A stretch of 64,000 nt of DNA from the NCBI RefSeq assembly GCF_000756305.1, contig NZ_JRFE01000019.1:168830-232829 (forward strand), in the 5' to 3' direction. Both the position numbers and the translations under genes were made by a program. Positions 32,201 through 41,300 of the stretch are shown here, in pieces (positions within the stretch are counted from its first letter, which is position 1; each line of letters opens with the position of its first letter). This DNA is from Myxosarcina sp. GI1 (GTDB lineage: Bacteria > Cyanobacteriota > Cyanobacteriia > Cyanobacteriales > Xenococcaceae). Under the pieces are notes generated by a model that had not been told where the DNA came from, did not search any database, and saw nothing but the letters and a program-made list of their open reading frames with translations.

Positions 32201-33727
32201 GATGCAGAAGATAGCTTGACCTACACCGCTACTTTAGCCGATGGCTCTAATTTACCTACCTGGATCAGTTTTGATGCTAGTTCCCATACCTTGAGCGGCA
32301 CTCCTCTAAATGAAGATAGCGGAAATATTAGTATTAAAGTCACTGCTAGTGATGGAGAAGCTGAAACCAGCGATACCTTCGATATTAGTATCAGCGATGC
32401 TAATGATGTGGTCATGGAATATGGCAAAGTTGAAAATCTTACCGACCAACTTCAAACCATTAACTTAACTAACAGCTTTACAAACCCCGTCGTTTTCATT
32501 CAACCTCTCTCTAATAATGAGTCAGATCCCGCTATTGTAAGGTTACAAAACATTACCGATAATAGCTTCGATTTGCGAGTTCAAGAAGCTAATTATCTTG
32601 ACGGTTTACATACAGCAGAAGCAGTTAGCTATTTTGTCCTGGAAGCAGGAACCTGGCAGCTTGATGACGGTACGCTGTTAGAAGTTGGAACTACTGACAG
32701 TGAGGGACTGGTAGCAAAAGGAGCGGGATTCGATCGCGTTGATTTTAATTCTGATTTTGCTGCTACTCCTGTCGTTTTATCTCAAATACAAACTGAAAAT
32801 GGACTTGATTTCGTACGGACACGCCAGCGAAACAGTACCGTTGATGGTTTTGAAATTGCTATGGAAGAAGAAGAAGCCAATCAAAATACGGCTCACGTTT
32901 CTGAAACTGTCGGTTGGCTGGCAATGGAAACGGGTTCTGGGCAATGGGGAGACTTTTCTTATTATGCAGACCGTACTGGAGACATAGTTACTCATGACTG
33001 GTCTTCAATTGAGTTTGATGGCTTATTAACACAAGAACCACAGCTTGCTGCCAGTGTTAGTACTTATGATGGTGCCGATGCTTCGGGATTGAGATATAAC
33101 AACCTCTCAACTGCTGGAGTAGATATTAAGGTAGAAGAAGATCGTAGTTTAGATAATGAAGTAATTCATACTACAGAGATTGTCGATTTCCTTATGGTTG
33201 AGGGTAGTGGTAGCTTAAGTGCCACTCCTGTAGATTTTTCCTCAACAAATGAAACGTCAGCAAATACTATTTTTGTCAATGCAGCAGGCGATGATTACAC
33301 TGATAGTTTGAACAGACAATGGTCTAATAACTATAGTGGTTTTACTTGGTCTGACAATTTCACTGGTCTATACTCATCACCTTGGGAAATAGAGAAAACT
33401 GAGGAGGACGAGCTTTATCAAACGGGATACTATGGTAGTGACTTTAGTTACAACACAGCACTTGATAATGGCGTTTATGATGTCACTCTTAAATTTGCCG
33501 ACCTCTTTTTTGATGCAGCAGGCGAACGAGTGTTTGATGTCAGTGCGGAAGAACAGTTAGTTTTGGATGATTTGGATGTTTTTTCCGAGGCTGGTGGACA
33601 GAATATTGCTCTTGATAAAAGTTTCACTGTTGAGGTTACTGATGGTGCGCTAGACCTCAATTTTACTGCTAGTGTTAACAATGCGATGGTTGCAGCGATC
33701 GCTATTGAGCCTTCAATTGGTGTTTGA
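29225..33727 (+). CDS. Large multidomain extracellular protein (beta-propeller, RTX-like, cadherin-like, lectin-like, malectin)
   Basis: The 1500-residue protein lacks an N-terminal signal peptide, as do proteins exported by Type I secretion. Residues 1-345 form a beta-propeller of repeated strands such as IVWIKNGSEIILYDG and WEIFYYDG. Then two copies of a 170-180-residue unit (starting near 355 and 525, SYIDGGAGFDTL and SYIDGGEGFDTL) contain degenerate RTX GGxGxD motifs. A Calx-beta domain (about 762-877), a cadherin-like segment (878-960), a dystroglycan-type Ig domain (961-1060) and lectin-like strands (1062-1338) follow, and a malectin-like domain (1347-1498) ends the chain. It probably binds calcium and sugars at the cell surface. 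The ATG gives MAITQLTSNGVSETP. Confidence 0.85.
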   Translation: MAITQLTSNGVSETPDVNKDRIVWIKNGSEIILYDGTSNTKLSNTGNNLITDLQISETGILWNGYTNGWQIFFYDNNNINQLTNDPYIFDEKLSGNKIAWRSAPEYSSTGSLYEVYVYDNSTQATTQLTNNNIGETFIDISGQNVVWQGSGNTIFLNDGTNTTQLSTNGVNPHVSEDLVAWEAYSGGTKSEIYLYDSGNTTQIVDSVNNVSIQGFFDGNLVWGEWVGNDWELFRFDGTNTYQITNNDINDTLNPSSTVNSYSANSSAAVDGSGNNLVWSSYVDDNWEIFYYDGSETIRVTNNDIDDLNPKISGNTVVWNTSGATSDVFMFEPELSSTGNITGSDGDDRLFATDNSYIDGGAGFDTLVVDYTDRRERLDVIANFGYLDIFFPESGNSSRIDFDNIESFEITGGRSNDNLDLGIDNFSDDTVNGGAGNDLFRTGRGIDSVDGGVGTDKLSLDFSNSNSSVTSNLTDSTSGEYSDGENSVSFSNIETVEVFGSNYSDVLVAPDAGMTNNNLEPIFATSYIDGGEGFDTLVADYSERRQRFDLVLNYNSLVLYSSEFYFSETSSNNRLIDFNNIESFEITGGRSDDTFDLGADNFSNDTVNGGAGDDYFIDLGQGRDSVDGGAGIDRLRLDYSDSFNSIISTISNSISGEYSDGENSVSFSNIEILEVTGSSYDDVLVATNAGTTNNYYDPLTASYYPPASYINGGDGVDTVKFSQSLAEAGEISTDDGFINIGTEYTLFDVEFIEFSDARLEVAPTISLADYETSISEGNIDSTFVTFDFNLSNPTIQDVTIDVFAYSDSADAGIDYLQPSQLIIEAGKSSGTLALEILGDTVAEADEAISLDFTLDSGGTFADGNLLETAVVNVLDNDIIYTTDEDVTLTITAAELLGNNTEGWSIDSIGNSVNGTAIVNNEGNVEFTPAANLSGTASFDYIATNGAENTTASIEVTVAPVNDAPVLNNSITDQIATENALFSFTIPGDTFIDVDAEDSLTYTATLADGSNLPTWISFDASSHTLSGTPLNEDSGNISIKVTASDGEAETSDTFDISISDANDVVMEYGKVENLTDQLQTINLTNSFTNPVVFIQPLSNNESDPAIVRLQNITDNSFDLRVQEANYLDGLHTAEAVSYFVLEAGTWQLDDGTLLEVGTTDSEGLVAKGAGFDRVDFNSDFAATPVVLSQIQTENGLDFVRTRQRNSTVDGFEIAMEEEEANQNTAHVSETVGWLAMETGSGQWGDFSYYADRTGDIVTHDWSSIEFDGLLTQEPQLAASVSTYDGADASGLRYNNLSTAGVDIKVEEDRSLDNEVIHTTEIVDFLMVEGSGSLSATPVDFSSTNETSANTIFVNAAGDDYTDSLNRQWSNNYSGFTWSDNFTGLYSSPWEIEKTEEDELYQTGYYGSDFSYNTALDNGVYDVTLKFADLFFDAAGERVFDVSAEEQLVLDDLDVFSEAGGQNIALDKSFTVEVTDGALDLNFTASVNNAMVAAIAIEPSIGV

Positions 33728-33776
33728 GATTTTTAATTAATTATTACGTTTTCGTAACGGAGAATTGACAATATAG

Positions 33777-33812
33777 CACATTACCTGAAATAGATTTGGT
33801 AATGTGTTTTTT
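33777..33812 (+). terminator. Intrinsic terminator after the large extracellular protein
   Basis: CACATTACC - TGAAATAGATTT - GGTAATGTG forms a perfect nine-base-pair stem followed directly by six T residues, 50 bp after the stop codon. Confidence 0.85.
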
Positions 33813-33882
33813 ATTTTATGCAGTTCATAATAGCTATTGTATATAGTCAAAATATAAGTAAAAGTATTTTAATTTAAAACTA

Positions 33883-35103
33883 ATGGTTTTTACCGTACCC
33901 AATCCCAATTCCGTCAATTTATCACAGGTTCGTTTAGAAATTCGTAATTTACAGTCGCAATTAGTAGCATGGCGGCGCAAGCTGCACCAAAAGCCAGAAT
34001 TAGGTTTTCAAGAGCGAATAACAGCCGATTTTATTGCTAGTAAGCTACGGGAATGGCAGATCGACCATCAAACAAACATTGCCGAAACGGGTATCGTTGC
34101 GACGATAAAAGGTAGTAAAGAAGGCTCAAATAAAGTCTTGGCAATTCGCGCCGATATGGATGCCTTACCCATTCAAGAAGAAAATGAAGTTCCCTATCGA
34201 TCGCAACACGATGGTAAAATGCATGCCTGCGGACATGACGGTCACGTAGCGATCGCGCTAGGTACGGCATACTACTTATCTCAGCATCAACAAGCCTTTA
34301 CGGGAACGGTCAAAATTATCTTTCAACCAGCCGAAGAAGGTCCTGGTGGTGCAAAACCAATGATTGAAGCAGGAGTATTACATAACCCCGATGTCGATGC
34401 AATAGTTGGTCTACACTTATGGAACAATCTTCCTTTAGGTACCGTAGGCGTTCGAGAGGGGGCATTAATGGCGGCTGTCGAATGTTTTCGCTGTACTATT
34501 CTTGGTAAAGGCGGACATGGCGCGATGCCCGACCAAACTATAGATTCAGTCTTAGTTGCCAGTCAGATTGTCAATGCCTTACAGACTATAGTGGCACGTA
34601 ATCTCAATCCGTTAGATTCGGCAGTGGTTACTGTGGGCGAACTTCATGCAGGTACCGCACATAACATTATTGCCGATACCGCCAGAATGAGCGGTACGGT
34701 GCGATATTTTAAACCAGAGTTAGAAAATTATTTTGGCAATAGAATTGAGGCAATTGTTGCTGGTATCTGCCAGAGTCACGGCGCAAAATACGAACTAGAT
34801 TACTGGCGACTATATCCACCTACAGTTAATGATAGTGCGATCGCCGAACTAGTGCGTTCTGTTGCCACTCAAATAGTAGAAACACCCGTCGGAGTCGTAC
34901 CAGAATGCCAAACTATGGGCGGTGAAGATATGGCTTTCTTTTTGCAGCAAGTACCTGGCTGCTATTTCTTTTTAGGTGCTGCCAATCCAGAAAAAGATCT
35001 AGCATATCCTCACCACCATCCGCGTTTTGATTTTGATGAAACCGCTCTTCCTATGGGTGTAGAAATCTTTGTGCGTTGTGTTGAAAAGTTTTTAGATAAT
35101 TAA
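33883..35103 (+). CDS. M20 family amidohydrolase (N-acyl-amino-acid type)
   Basis: The 406-residue protein is a zinc-dependent M20D peptidase/amidohydrolase, the group with N-acetyl-amino-acid, hippurate and auxin-conjugate hydrolases. Metal-site motifs are ALAIRADMDALPIQEEN-like (IRADMDALPIQEEN), MHACGHDGHVA, QPAEEGPGGAKPMI and the C-terminal PHHHPRFDFDE. The dimerisation domain with CTILGKGGHGAMPDQ is in the middle. Length and order are typical and nothing is missing. The physiological substrate is unknown. It stands between a terminator and a 460-bp gap, so it is probably a single-gene unit. Confidence 0.92.
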   Translation: MVFTVPNPNSVNLSQVRLEIRNLQSQLVAWRRKLHQKPELGFQERITADFIASKLREWQIDHQTNIAETGIVATIKGSKEGSNKVLAIRADMDALPIQEENEVPYRSQHDGKMHACGHDGHVAIALGTAYYLSQHQQAFTGTVKIIFQPAEEGPGGAKPMIEAGVLHNPDVDAIVGLHLWNNLPLGTVGVREGALMAAVECFRCTILGKGGHGAMPDQTIDSVLVASQIVNALQTIVARNLNPLDSAVVTVGELHAGTAHNIIADTARMSGTVRYFKPELENYFGNRIEAIVAGICQSHGAKYELDYWRLYPPTVNDSAIAELVRSVATQIVETPVGVVPECQTMGGEDMAFFLQQVPGCYFFLGAANPEKDLAYPHHHPRFDFDETALPMGVEIFVRCVEKFLDN

Positions 35104-35563
35104 GCCAGATCGACTAGTTCTGAAGAAATAGAAGGTTACTGGTATGATAGTTTTGTCAAGCAATAGGTAGTTTGAGTAAGTGAATCTAATTTAAAGTTAG
35201 CTGATAATAATTGAGAGTTATGAATAAAACAAATTTTACAGCGATTTTCAGTTGAATAGAACACCAATAATAAATTAATTTTCACAAAACACATCTCAAC
35301 TGACTTGTGGCTATTATTAAAAGTTTGAGCGAGCGTCTGCTTGAGTAAGTCTCAGCTTACATCGTTACAATTTTTTTGACCTAAAAATTGGAAGACTTTT
35401 TTGCCATAACCAATATTCCTATAGACATATTTCAATCGCTCGCAAGCAGATAAAAAATATTACTGCTTAATTTTTAGATCGGGCGATCGCAGCAAATAGA
35501 ATCGATTTTAGTTATTATTTGAGATTTGAATTTCCGCTCGATTTGTATTTTCTTCCACAGCTA
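35104..35563. other. Gap before the regulator gene
   Basis: No gene, tRNA or clear repeat is seen in these 460 bp. The sequence GAGCGTCTGCTTGAG around 35332 and CTCGCAAGCAGA around 35437 are partly complementary. The promoter of the response regulator is expected here. Confidence 0.4.
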
Positions 35564-37351
35564 ATGAGAATTTTATTAATTGATGACGACGAACAGTTAA
35601 TGGAAATTTTGGCAGATAAATTAATCGAGCAGCATTATGCTGTCGATATTGCCAGCAATGGAGAGATGGGCTGGGAATTTATTTTGCTGTTTGACTACGA
35701 TTTGGTAGTTTTAGACTGGATACTTCCCGACACAGAGGGAATTACCCTGTGTCAAAAAATCAGAACCAAAGGCTACGAAATGCCAATTATTTTATTAACC
35801 GCACGCGATCGCCACAGTGATAAAGTAAGAGGATTGGATGCGGGTGCAGATGACTATGTAGTCAAACCCTTCAATTTTGACGAACTTACCGCCAGAATTC
35901 GGGCATTATTAAGACGAGAAATTCATGTAGCCTCGCCTATATTACAGTGGCAAGATTTGAGTCTCAACCCCAAAACTTATGAAGTTAAATATCGACAGCA
36001 GCTTTTGCTGCTCACACCCAAGGAATATGGGCTTATAGAGCTTTTTATGCGACATCCGCAACAGGTTTTTAGTCCTGGCGCGATTATCGAAAATCTTTGG
36101 GCGGGTGAAGATCCTCCAGGGGAAGAGGCAGTTAGAACTCATATTAAAGGCTTGCGTCACAAACTAAAGGCAGCTGGTATGGCTAAAGATACAATTACCA
36201 CAGTTTATGGTATTGGCTATCGTCTCAAAGCCATTCCCGAGCCAACACAGGCATCAAAAGGCACATCCAACTACCCCGAGCATATTATTCATGCTTGGGA
36301 AAAATTTAAGGATGTAGCTTTCCAAAGAATTGCCATTTTAGAGAATTTTGCTGCCGCACTAGGAGAAGAGAGAAGCACTACAGAATTATATGCCGAAGCA
36401 AAAAGTGTGGCACACAAGCTTGCAGGTTCTTTGGGTGTATTGGGCTTCCCCAAAGGCTCGCAAATTGCCAAACAACTAGAAAATTTATTAGAAAAAGAGC
36501 CTTTAGAAGTCAAACGAGTAAGCGAACCGCTCCTAGCACTCAAGCTCGAATTACAGCATCAGCCTTTTGAAGAGATAGTCAGAGAAACCCTGGAAAAAAA
36601 TATTTCACTATTAATTATCGATCGCGATACAAAATTTCGGCAGCAGTTAGTTACCGAAGCGAAGAACAGTGGTATGAATGTTTATACTGCAGCTAATTTA
36701 ATTCGAGCTAAAGAAATAATTACCCAGGAATCACCTACTGCGGTGTTATACAAAATTATTTTTCCCGACGGAGAAGATTTAGAGTTTCTCGAACAGCTAC
36801 ATCAACAAAAGCCTCAGTTGCCAATTGCCATTATTGTCAAAGAGGCTAAGTTACTAGACCGATTGGAGATAGTTCGTAAAGGGGGAAGTTCGATCTTACA
36901 AAATTCAATAACACCTAGTACCGCAATTACCTCTGTCGTCGAACTAATTAAGAGTACGGGAACTACCGCCAAAATATTGATTGTTGATGATGACCCACAG
37001 GTTTTACTATCGTTGGAAATATCTCTGGCACCTTGGGGATTTGAATTAACTACCTTAGATAGACCGACACAGTTTTGGCAGGTTTTAGAAGCAGTCAAAC
37101 CAGATTTGCTGGTATTAGATGTAGAAATGCCAGAAATTAGCGGTATCGAACTATGCCAGGTCTTACGCAGCGATCGCCGCTGGCAGCATTTACCAGTTTT
37201 ATTTTTAACCGTACACCAAGATAAAAAAACCGAACATCAAGCCTTTGCAATTGGTGCAGATGATTATCTGGTCAAACCAGTCATCGCTTCGGAATTAGCC
37301 AGCCGTATTTTAAATCGCCTGCGACGCAGCCAGTTTAATCGTCAGCATTAG
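35564..37351 (+). CDS. OmpR-type response regulator with Hpt and two further receiver domains
   Basis: I start at the ATG at 35564 (MRILLIDDDEQLMEIL); the frame is open to a TTG 45 bp earlier. The 595-residue protein has a receiver domain (1-115, phospho-acceptor Asp51 in LVVLDWILPD), a winged-helix DNA-binding domain (about 125-222), an Hpt domain (about 245-335, His284 in SVAHKLAGSLG), a degenerate receiver (about 350-455, in which the Asp position reads VLYKII) and an intact receiver (about 465-585, Asp519 in LLVLDVEMPE). It combines a DNA-binding regulator and a phosphorelay in one chain. Its kinase is not adjacent; the large kinase gene lies 1 kb downstream. Confidence 0.92.
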   Translation: MRILLIDDDEQLMEILADKLIEQHYAVDIASNGEMGWEFILLFDYDLVVLDWILPDTEGITLCQKIRTKGYEMPIILLTARDRHSDKVRGLDAGADDYVVKPFNFDELTARIRALLRREIHVASPILQWQDLSLNPKTYEVKYRQQLLLLTPKEYGLIELFMRHPQQVFSPGAIIENLWAGEDPPGEEAVRTHIKGLRHKLKAAGMAKDTITTVYGIGYRLKAIPEPTQASKGTSNYPEHIIHAWEKFKDVAFQRIAILENFAAALGEERSTTELYAEAKSVAHKLAGSLGVLGFPKGSQIAKQLENLLEKEPLEVKRVSEPLLALKLELQHQPFEEIVRETLEKNISLLIIDRDTKFRQQLVTEAKNSGMNVYTAANLIRAKEIITQESPTAVLYKIIFPDGEDLEFLEQLHQQKPQLPIAIIVKEAKLLDRLEIVRKGGSSILQNSITPSTAITSVVELIKSTGTTAKILIVDDDPQVLLSLEISLAPWGFELTTLDRPTQFWQVLEAVKPDLLVLDVEMPEISGIELCQVLRSDRRWQHLPVLFLTVHQDKKTEHQAFAIGADDYLVKPVIASELASRILNRLRRSQFNRQH

Positions 37352-37378
37352 AAGTAAGGCGCTGCCTTGCCCCTCTTG

Positions 37379-37780
37379 TCAAACCATATTCTGCGGACAG
37401 TAACCCAATCTGGCAATAATTTGCTTGCGGAAAATATCAACTTCTTCCAATTCTGGTTGACCGTACGCCACAATTACTACTCGATAACGATTCATGACTG
37501 CGGTTGGCGAATCTCCAGCAGCTAGCTGCTTGAGTGCTAATTCTATTCGTACTGGTGGTTGACAGGAAACACCCATTTCGTTCAAAACAGCCTGGAGATT
37601 TTTGGCAGATTCGATGTCTATAGAATTTTTCAGGTTGATATTAATTAGCCAGCGATCGATGGTGTTGATTACTGTTACTGAGTTTAGATTGAGTCGATAG
37701 TAATTATGCAGATGCTGAATAACGTTAAGAGTGAGGCTAGCATTAGCAAAAGAGTACAAATATTGAGTGTGAGTTTTCAT
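37379..37780 (-). CDS. Conserved hypothetical protein
   Basis: This 133-residue soluble protein starts MKTHTQYLYSFANASLTLNVIQ and has no membrane segment, signal or motif I know. Mixed strands and helices can be guessed (VTVINTIDRWLININL, VVIVAYGQPELEEVDIF). It ends 28 bp from the end of the regulator gene, in the opposite direction. The DUF2949 gene ends 10 bp upstream of its start, on the same strand, so the two are probably co-transcribed. I cannot give it a function. Confidence 0.65.
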   Translation of the reverse strand: MKTHTQYLYSFANASLTLNVIQHLHNYYRLNLNSVTVINTIDRWLININLKNSIDIESAKNLQAVLNEMGVSCQPPVRIELALKQLAAGDSPTAVMNRYRVVIVAYGQPELEEVDIFRKQIIARLGYCPQNMV

Positions 37781-37789
37781 TATTCTTGA

Positions 37790-37969
37790 CTAAGCTATTT
37801 CTAACCAATCAAATACAAGGTCTAGTTGTTTTTTATCAAGCAGTCCATATTGCCAGAGAACTATCGGTAATATATGTGGTTCTACAGGAGCGGTTTTTCG
37901 CGCCAGCGATATTGCTTCGGCAGAAATTTTCAACTCCGATTTAAGAAAATTAATTAGTTGCTCCAACAT
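37790..37969 (-). CDS. DUF2949 family small protein
   Basis: A 59-residue frame from the ATG at 37967-37969 to the TAG at 37790-37792 reads MLEQLINFLKSELKISAEAI, then LPIVLWQYGLLDKKQLDLVFDWLE. This is the DUF2949 pattern of short cyanobacterial proteins, with its invariant LWQYGL and DWLE. The function is unknown. It is the first gene of a likely two-gene unit with the hypothetical protein at 37379-37780, and is divergent from the large histidine kinase. It is easily missed because of its small size. Confidence 0.85.
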   Translation of the reverse strand: MLEQLINFLKSELKISAEAISLARKTAPVEPHILPIVLWQYGLLDKKQLDLVFDWLEIA

Positions 37970-38349
37970 TACCGATATCCCTAATACTCGAAAAAAGTAT
38001 TTATTCGTTTTCAGGACAGATTAAATCAAAACAATGAGGAACTTGTGAAGAACAGAAAAATAAACTCAAATTTAAATTATGTAATTACCTTCTAATTTCT
38101 TAGGGCTATCGATTGTAAACTAGAGTAATTACATCTCATACAAAATCTTTCTTCATGTTAAGAACTTAAAGCAAATTTTAGACTTATTAAAGTATCTAAT
38201 TAGTAGGCTGATATTGGCTAAAAACGTCGCTATAATCGAATTTTCAAACGACTAACCCATACCTACTAACAAAAAAACCAAAGTATTAACTGCGATCGTT
38301 CAAATGAGAACTGCCAGATTGAGTTTCTCGGCTAACTTTTCAGATTCTA
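37970..38349. promoter_or_regulatory. Divergent gap between DUF2949 and the histidine kinase
   Basis: These 380 bp hold no gene. Both outward promoters are expected here. I saw no convincing operator or terminator. Confidence 0.4.
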
Positions 38350-41300
38350 ATGTCTAATTTAAATTCTGCTCGATTTATAATGCAGCATGAGCGTCTGCCT
38401 AATTCATACAATTTGGAACAGTTTATCGATCGCCCGCCTTTAGTTGTCGAACCAGATACTTTACTGGCAAACGTTGTAGCTTCAATTCATAGACAGCAGC
38501 AAAATAAAAATAATCGCTCGGATTGTGTCTTAGTAGTAACAGCAGAGCAGTTAGTAGGAATTTTTACCAAAAGCGACTTAGTTCGAGCGATCGCCACTGA
38601 AGTCGAGCTAACAACTACAGCTGTGGCTGCGGTAATGACTCAACCAGTTACGACGATAATGCGATCGCAATGTGACGGCATTGAATCGGTTTTGTCGTTC
38701 GTAAAACACCATTTATATAGCTATCTGCCAGTTGTAGACGACGAGCAAAAATTAATTGGCGTACTCGATGTTTGCCGACTGCTTCAGTCTCTCAATCCAG
38801 TCCAGCCAGAGTCTAGTAGGAACGAGATCGACCGAGATAATGAGCCAAATAACAAAAATTGCAGCGAATGCTGGCAACCAGATAGAGAGTGGAAGCGGTT
38901 TTTAAATATCAATCCTAGTATGCTTTGTATTGCTAGTTTTGATGGCTATTTCCAACGCCTCAATGCTGCTTTTACTAAGATTCTCGGCTTTACACAAGAT
39001 GAGCTATTTGCCGTACCGTTTATTAACTTCGTTCACCCTGAAGATCGTACTGCAACCATAGCCGAATTTGAAAGTTTAATTACAGGAAAAACTACAACTT
39101 CTTTTGAAAATCGCTATCGTACTAAAAACGGTGACTATCGCTGGCTATTGTGGACGGCAGAAGCTTATGGGATAGAAAAGATAGTGTGTGCGGCGGCCAT
39201 AGATATTACCGAGCGGAAGAAATTCGAGCTAGCTTTAATAGAAAGTGAATCGAGATGGCAGCTAGCTTTGAAAGGAGCCAATGATGGCATTTGGGACTGG
39301 AACGTCAATACTAACCAGGTTTTTTTCTCTCGTCGTTGGAAAGAAATGCTGGGGTATAGCGAAGCTGAAATTGGCAATAATCTAGAAGAATGGACTAAAC
39401 GAGTGCATCCAGAAGATCTAGACTGGGTAACCCGGGTCATTCAAGACCATTTTGCCAAAAAAATTCCGTTTTACATTACCGAGCATCGAATGTTGTGCCA
39501 AGACGGTAGCTATAAATGGATTTTAGATCGGGGACAGGCATTATGGGATAAAGCAGGTAATGTCATCCGTATGGCTGGTTCCCATACCGACATTAGCGAT
39601 CGCAAACAGGCAGAGATCGAACTAAAACAAGAACGAGATTTTTCTAATGCCGTAATCGATACTGTAGGGGCATTAATAGCTATCTTAGATCGCCTGGGAA
39701 GGATAATTCGCTTCAATTATACCTGCGAACAAATTACAGGATATACGTTTGCCGAGGTTGAAGGAAAACAAGTATGGGATTTTTTGATCGCTCCCGAAGA
39801 AAAATCGGCGGTTAGAGCCGTATTCGAGCGACTACTAGCAGGTCAAATAACCGATCGCTATGAAAACTTTTGGCTGGCTAAAGATGGCTCTCGCCATTTA
39901 ATTTCCTGGTCTAATACCGTTTTATTCGATGCTGAGGGCAAAATAGAATATATCGTTGCTACGGGAATTGATGTTACCGAACAGCGAAAAGTTTGGAATC
40001 AATTAGAACATCAATATCAGCAAACCAGGTTGCTAGCAGAAGTAACTCGCAAAATTCGGATGTCGATCGAACTAGATGAAATATTACAGACTACGGTTAC
40101 CGAAGTTCAGCAACTTCTGGCTTGCGATCGGGTTTTGATTGTCAAAGTACTCCCAAATCATACTGCAATACCGATTAGCGAATCGCTTTTACCCGAACTA
40201 CCACCCATGCTGGGTTACAAGCTTGCCGATCCGCTTCTGGTCGGTGAGGACGCGACCCTGCCCTCGAAGGACGGTGCTAATGCTGTCGGTCAGTATTTGC
40301 CTAAATATCGCCAGGGAGAAATTTTAGCCATTGACGATTTAGCTACCGCATCAATTTCTTTTGACATCAAACAGCTATTAGCGCAGTTTGAAATTAAAGC
40401 TAAATTAGTCGTACCCATTCTCAGTCAAAACCAACTTAAAGGACTTTTAGTAACACATCAATGTTACCAAGCGCGGCAGTGGCAACAAAACGAAATAGAG
40501 CTATTAATTCGTTTGGCAGACCAAATTGGGGTAGCTATATCTCAAGCGCAACTACTCAATCATCTTGAAGAATCGGTAGCAGAACGTACTATTGAGTTAA
40601 CTACTATTAATAGTCTGTTGCAAGAAGAAATAAGCGAACGCAAGCAAACCGAAGCCGCTTTAAGAGAAAATCAGCAAAAGCTGGCGGGAATTTTAGACAA
40701 TGCCGATGAGGCAATTATTTCTATTGACGAACGACAGCAGATTCAAATGTTCAATCAAGGTGCAGAGAAAATTTTTGGCTATCTAGCCTGCGAAATCATC
40801 GGACAGTCATTAGATTTGCTTTTGCCCCAAGCTTACCGCCAGATACACAGGCAACACGTTAAGAAGTTTGGCAACTCTTTAGAGTCAGCACGCTCAATAG
40901 ACGAACGAAGCAGCAAGGTATTTGGACTGCGTAAAAATGGCGAAGAATTTCCTGCCGAGGCTTCAATTGCTAAATTATCCACTCGCGAGGGAATGCTGTT
41001 CACAGTCATGATTAAAGATGTTACCGAACGCCTGCAGGCTAAAGAAAAACTAGAAGCTTCTCAAGCATTACTGGCTAAAGCCGAAAAAATTGCCAAGATT
41101 GGTAGTTGGGAATACGATTCGATCGCTCGACAAATAAGTTGGTCGGAAGAACTGTTTATAATTTTAGGATTTAGCGACAGTCGCTCCATACCACCTTGCA
41201 CGGAAGTTATATCTCGCATTCATCCAGATGACTGTCTGCTGGTGACAAATACTCTTCAGAAAGGACATAGAAATGGCGAACCCTGGCAATTTAACTTTCG

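Noticed and set aside
40243-40275. GC-rich patch in the histidine kinase gene
   Set aside because: It looks repeat-like in base composition but keeps a normal GAF-domain reading, so no insertion can be argued.
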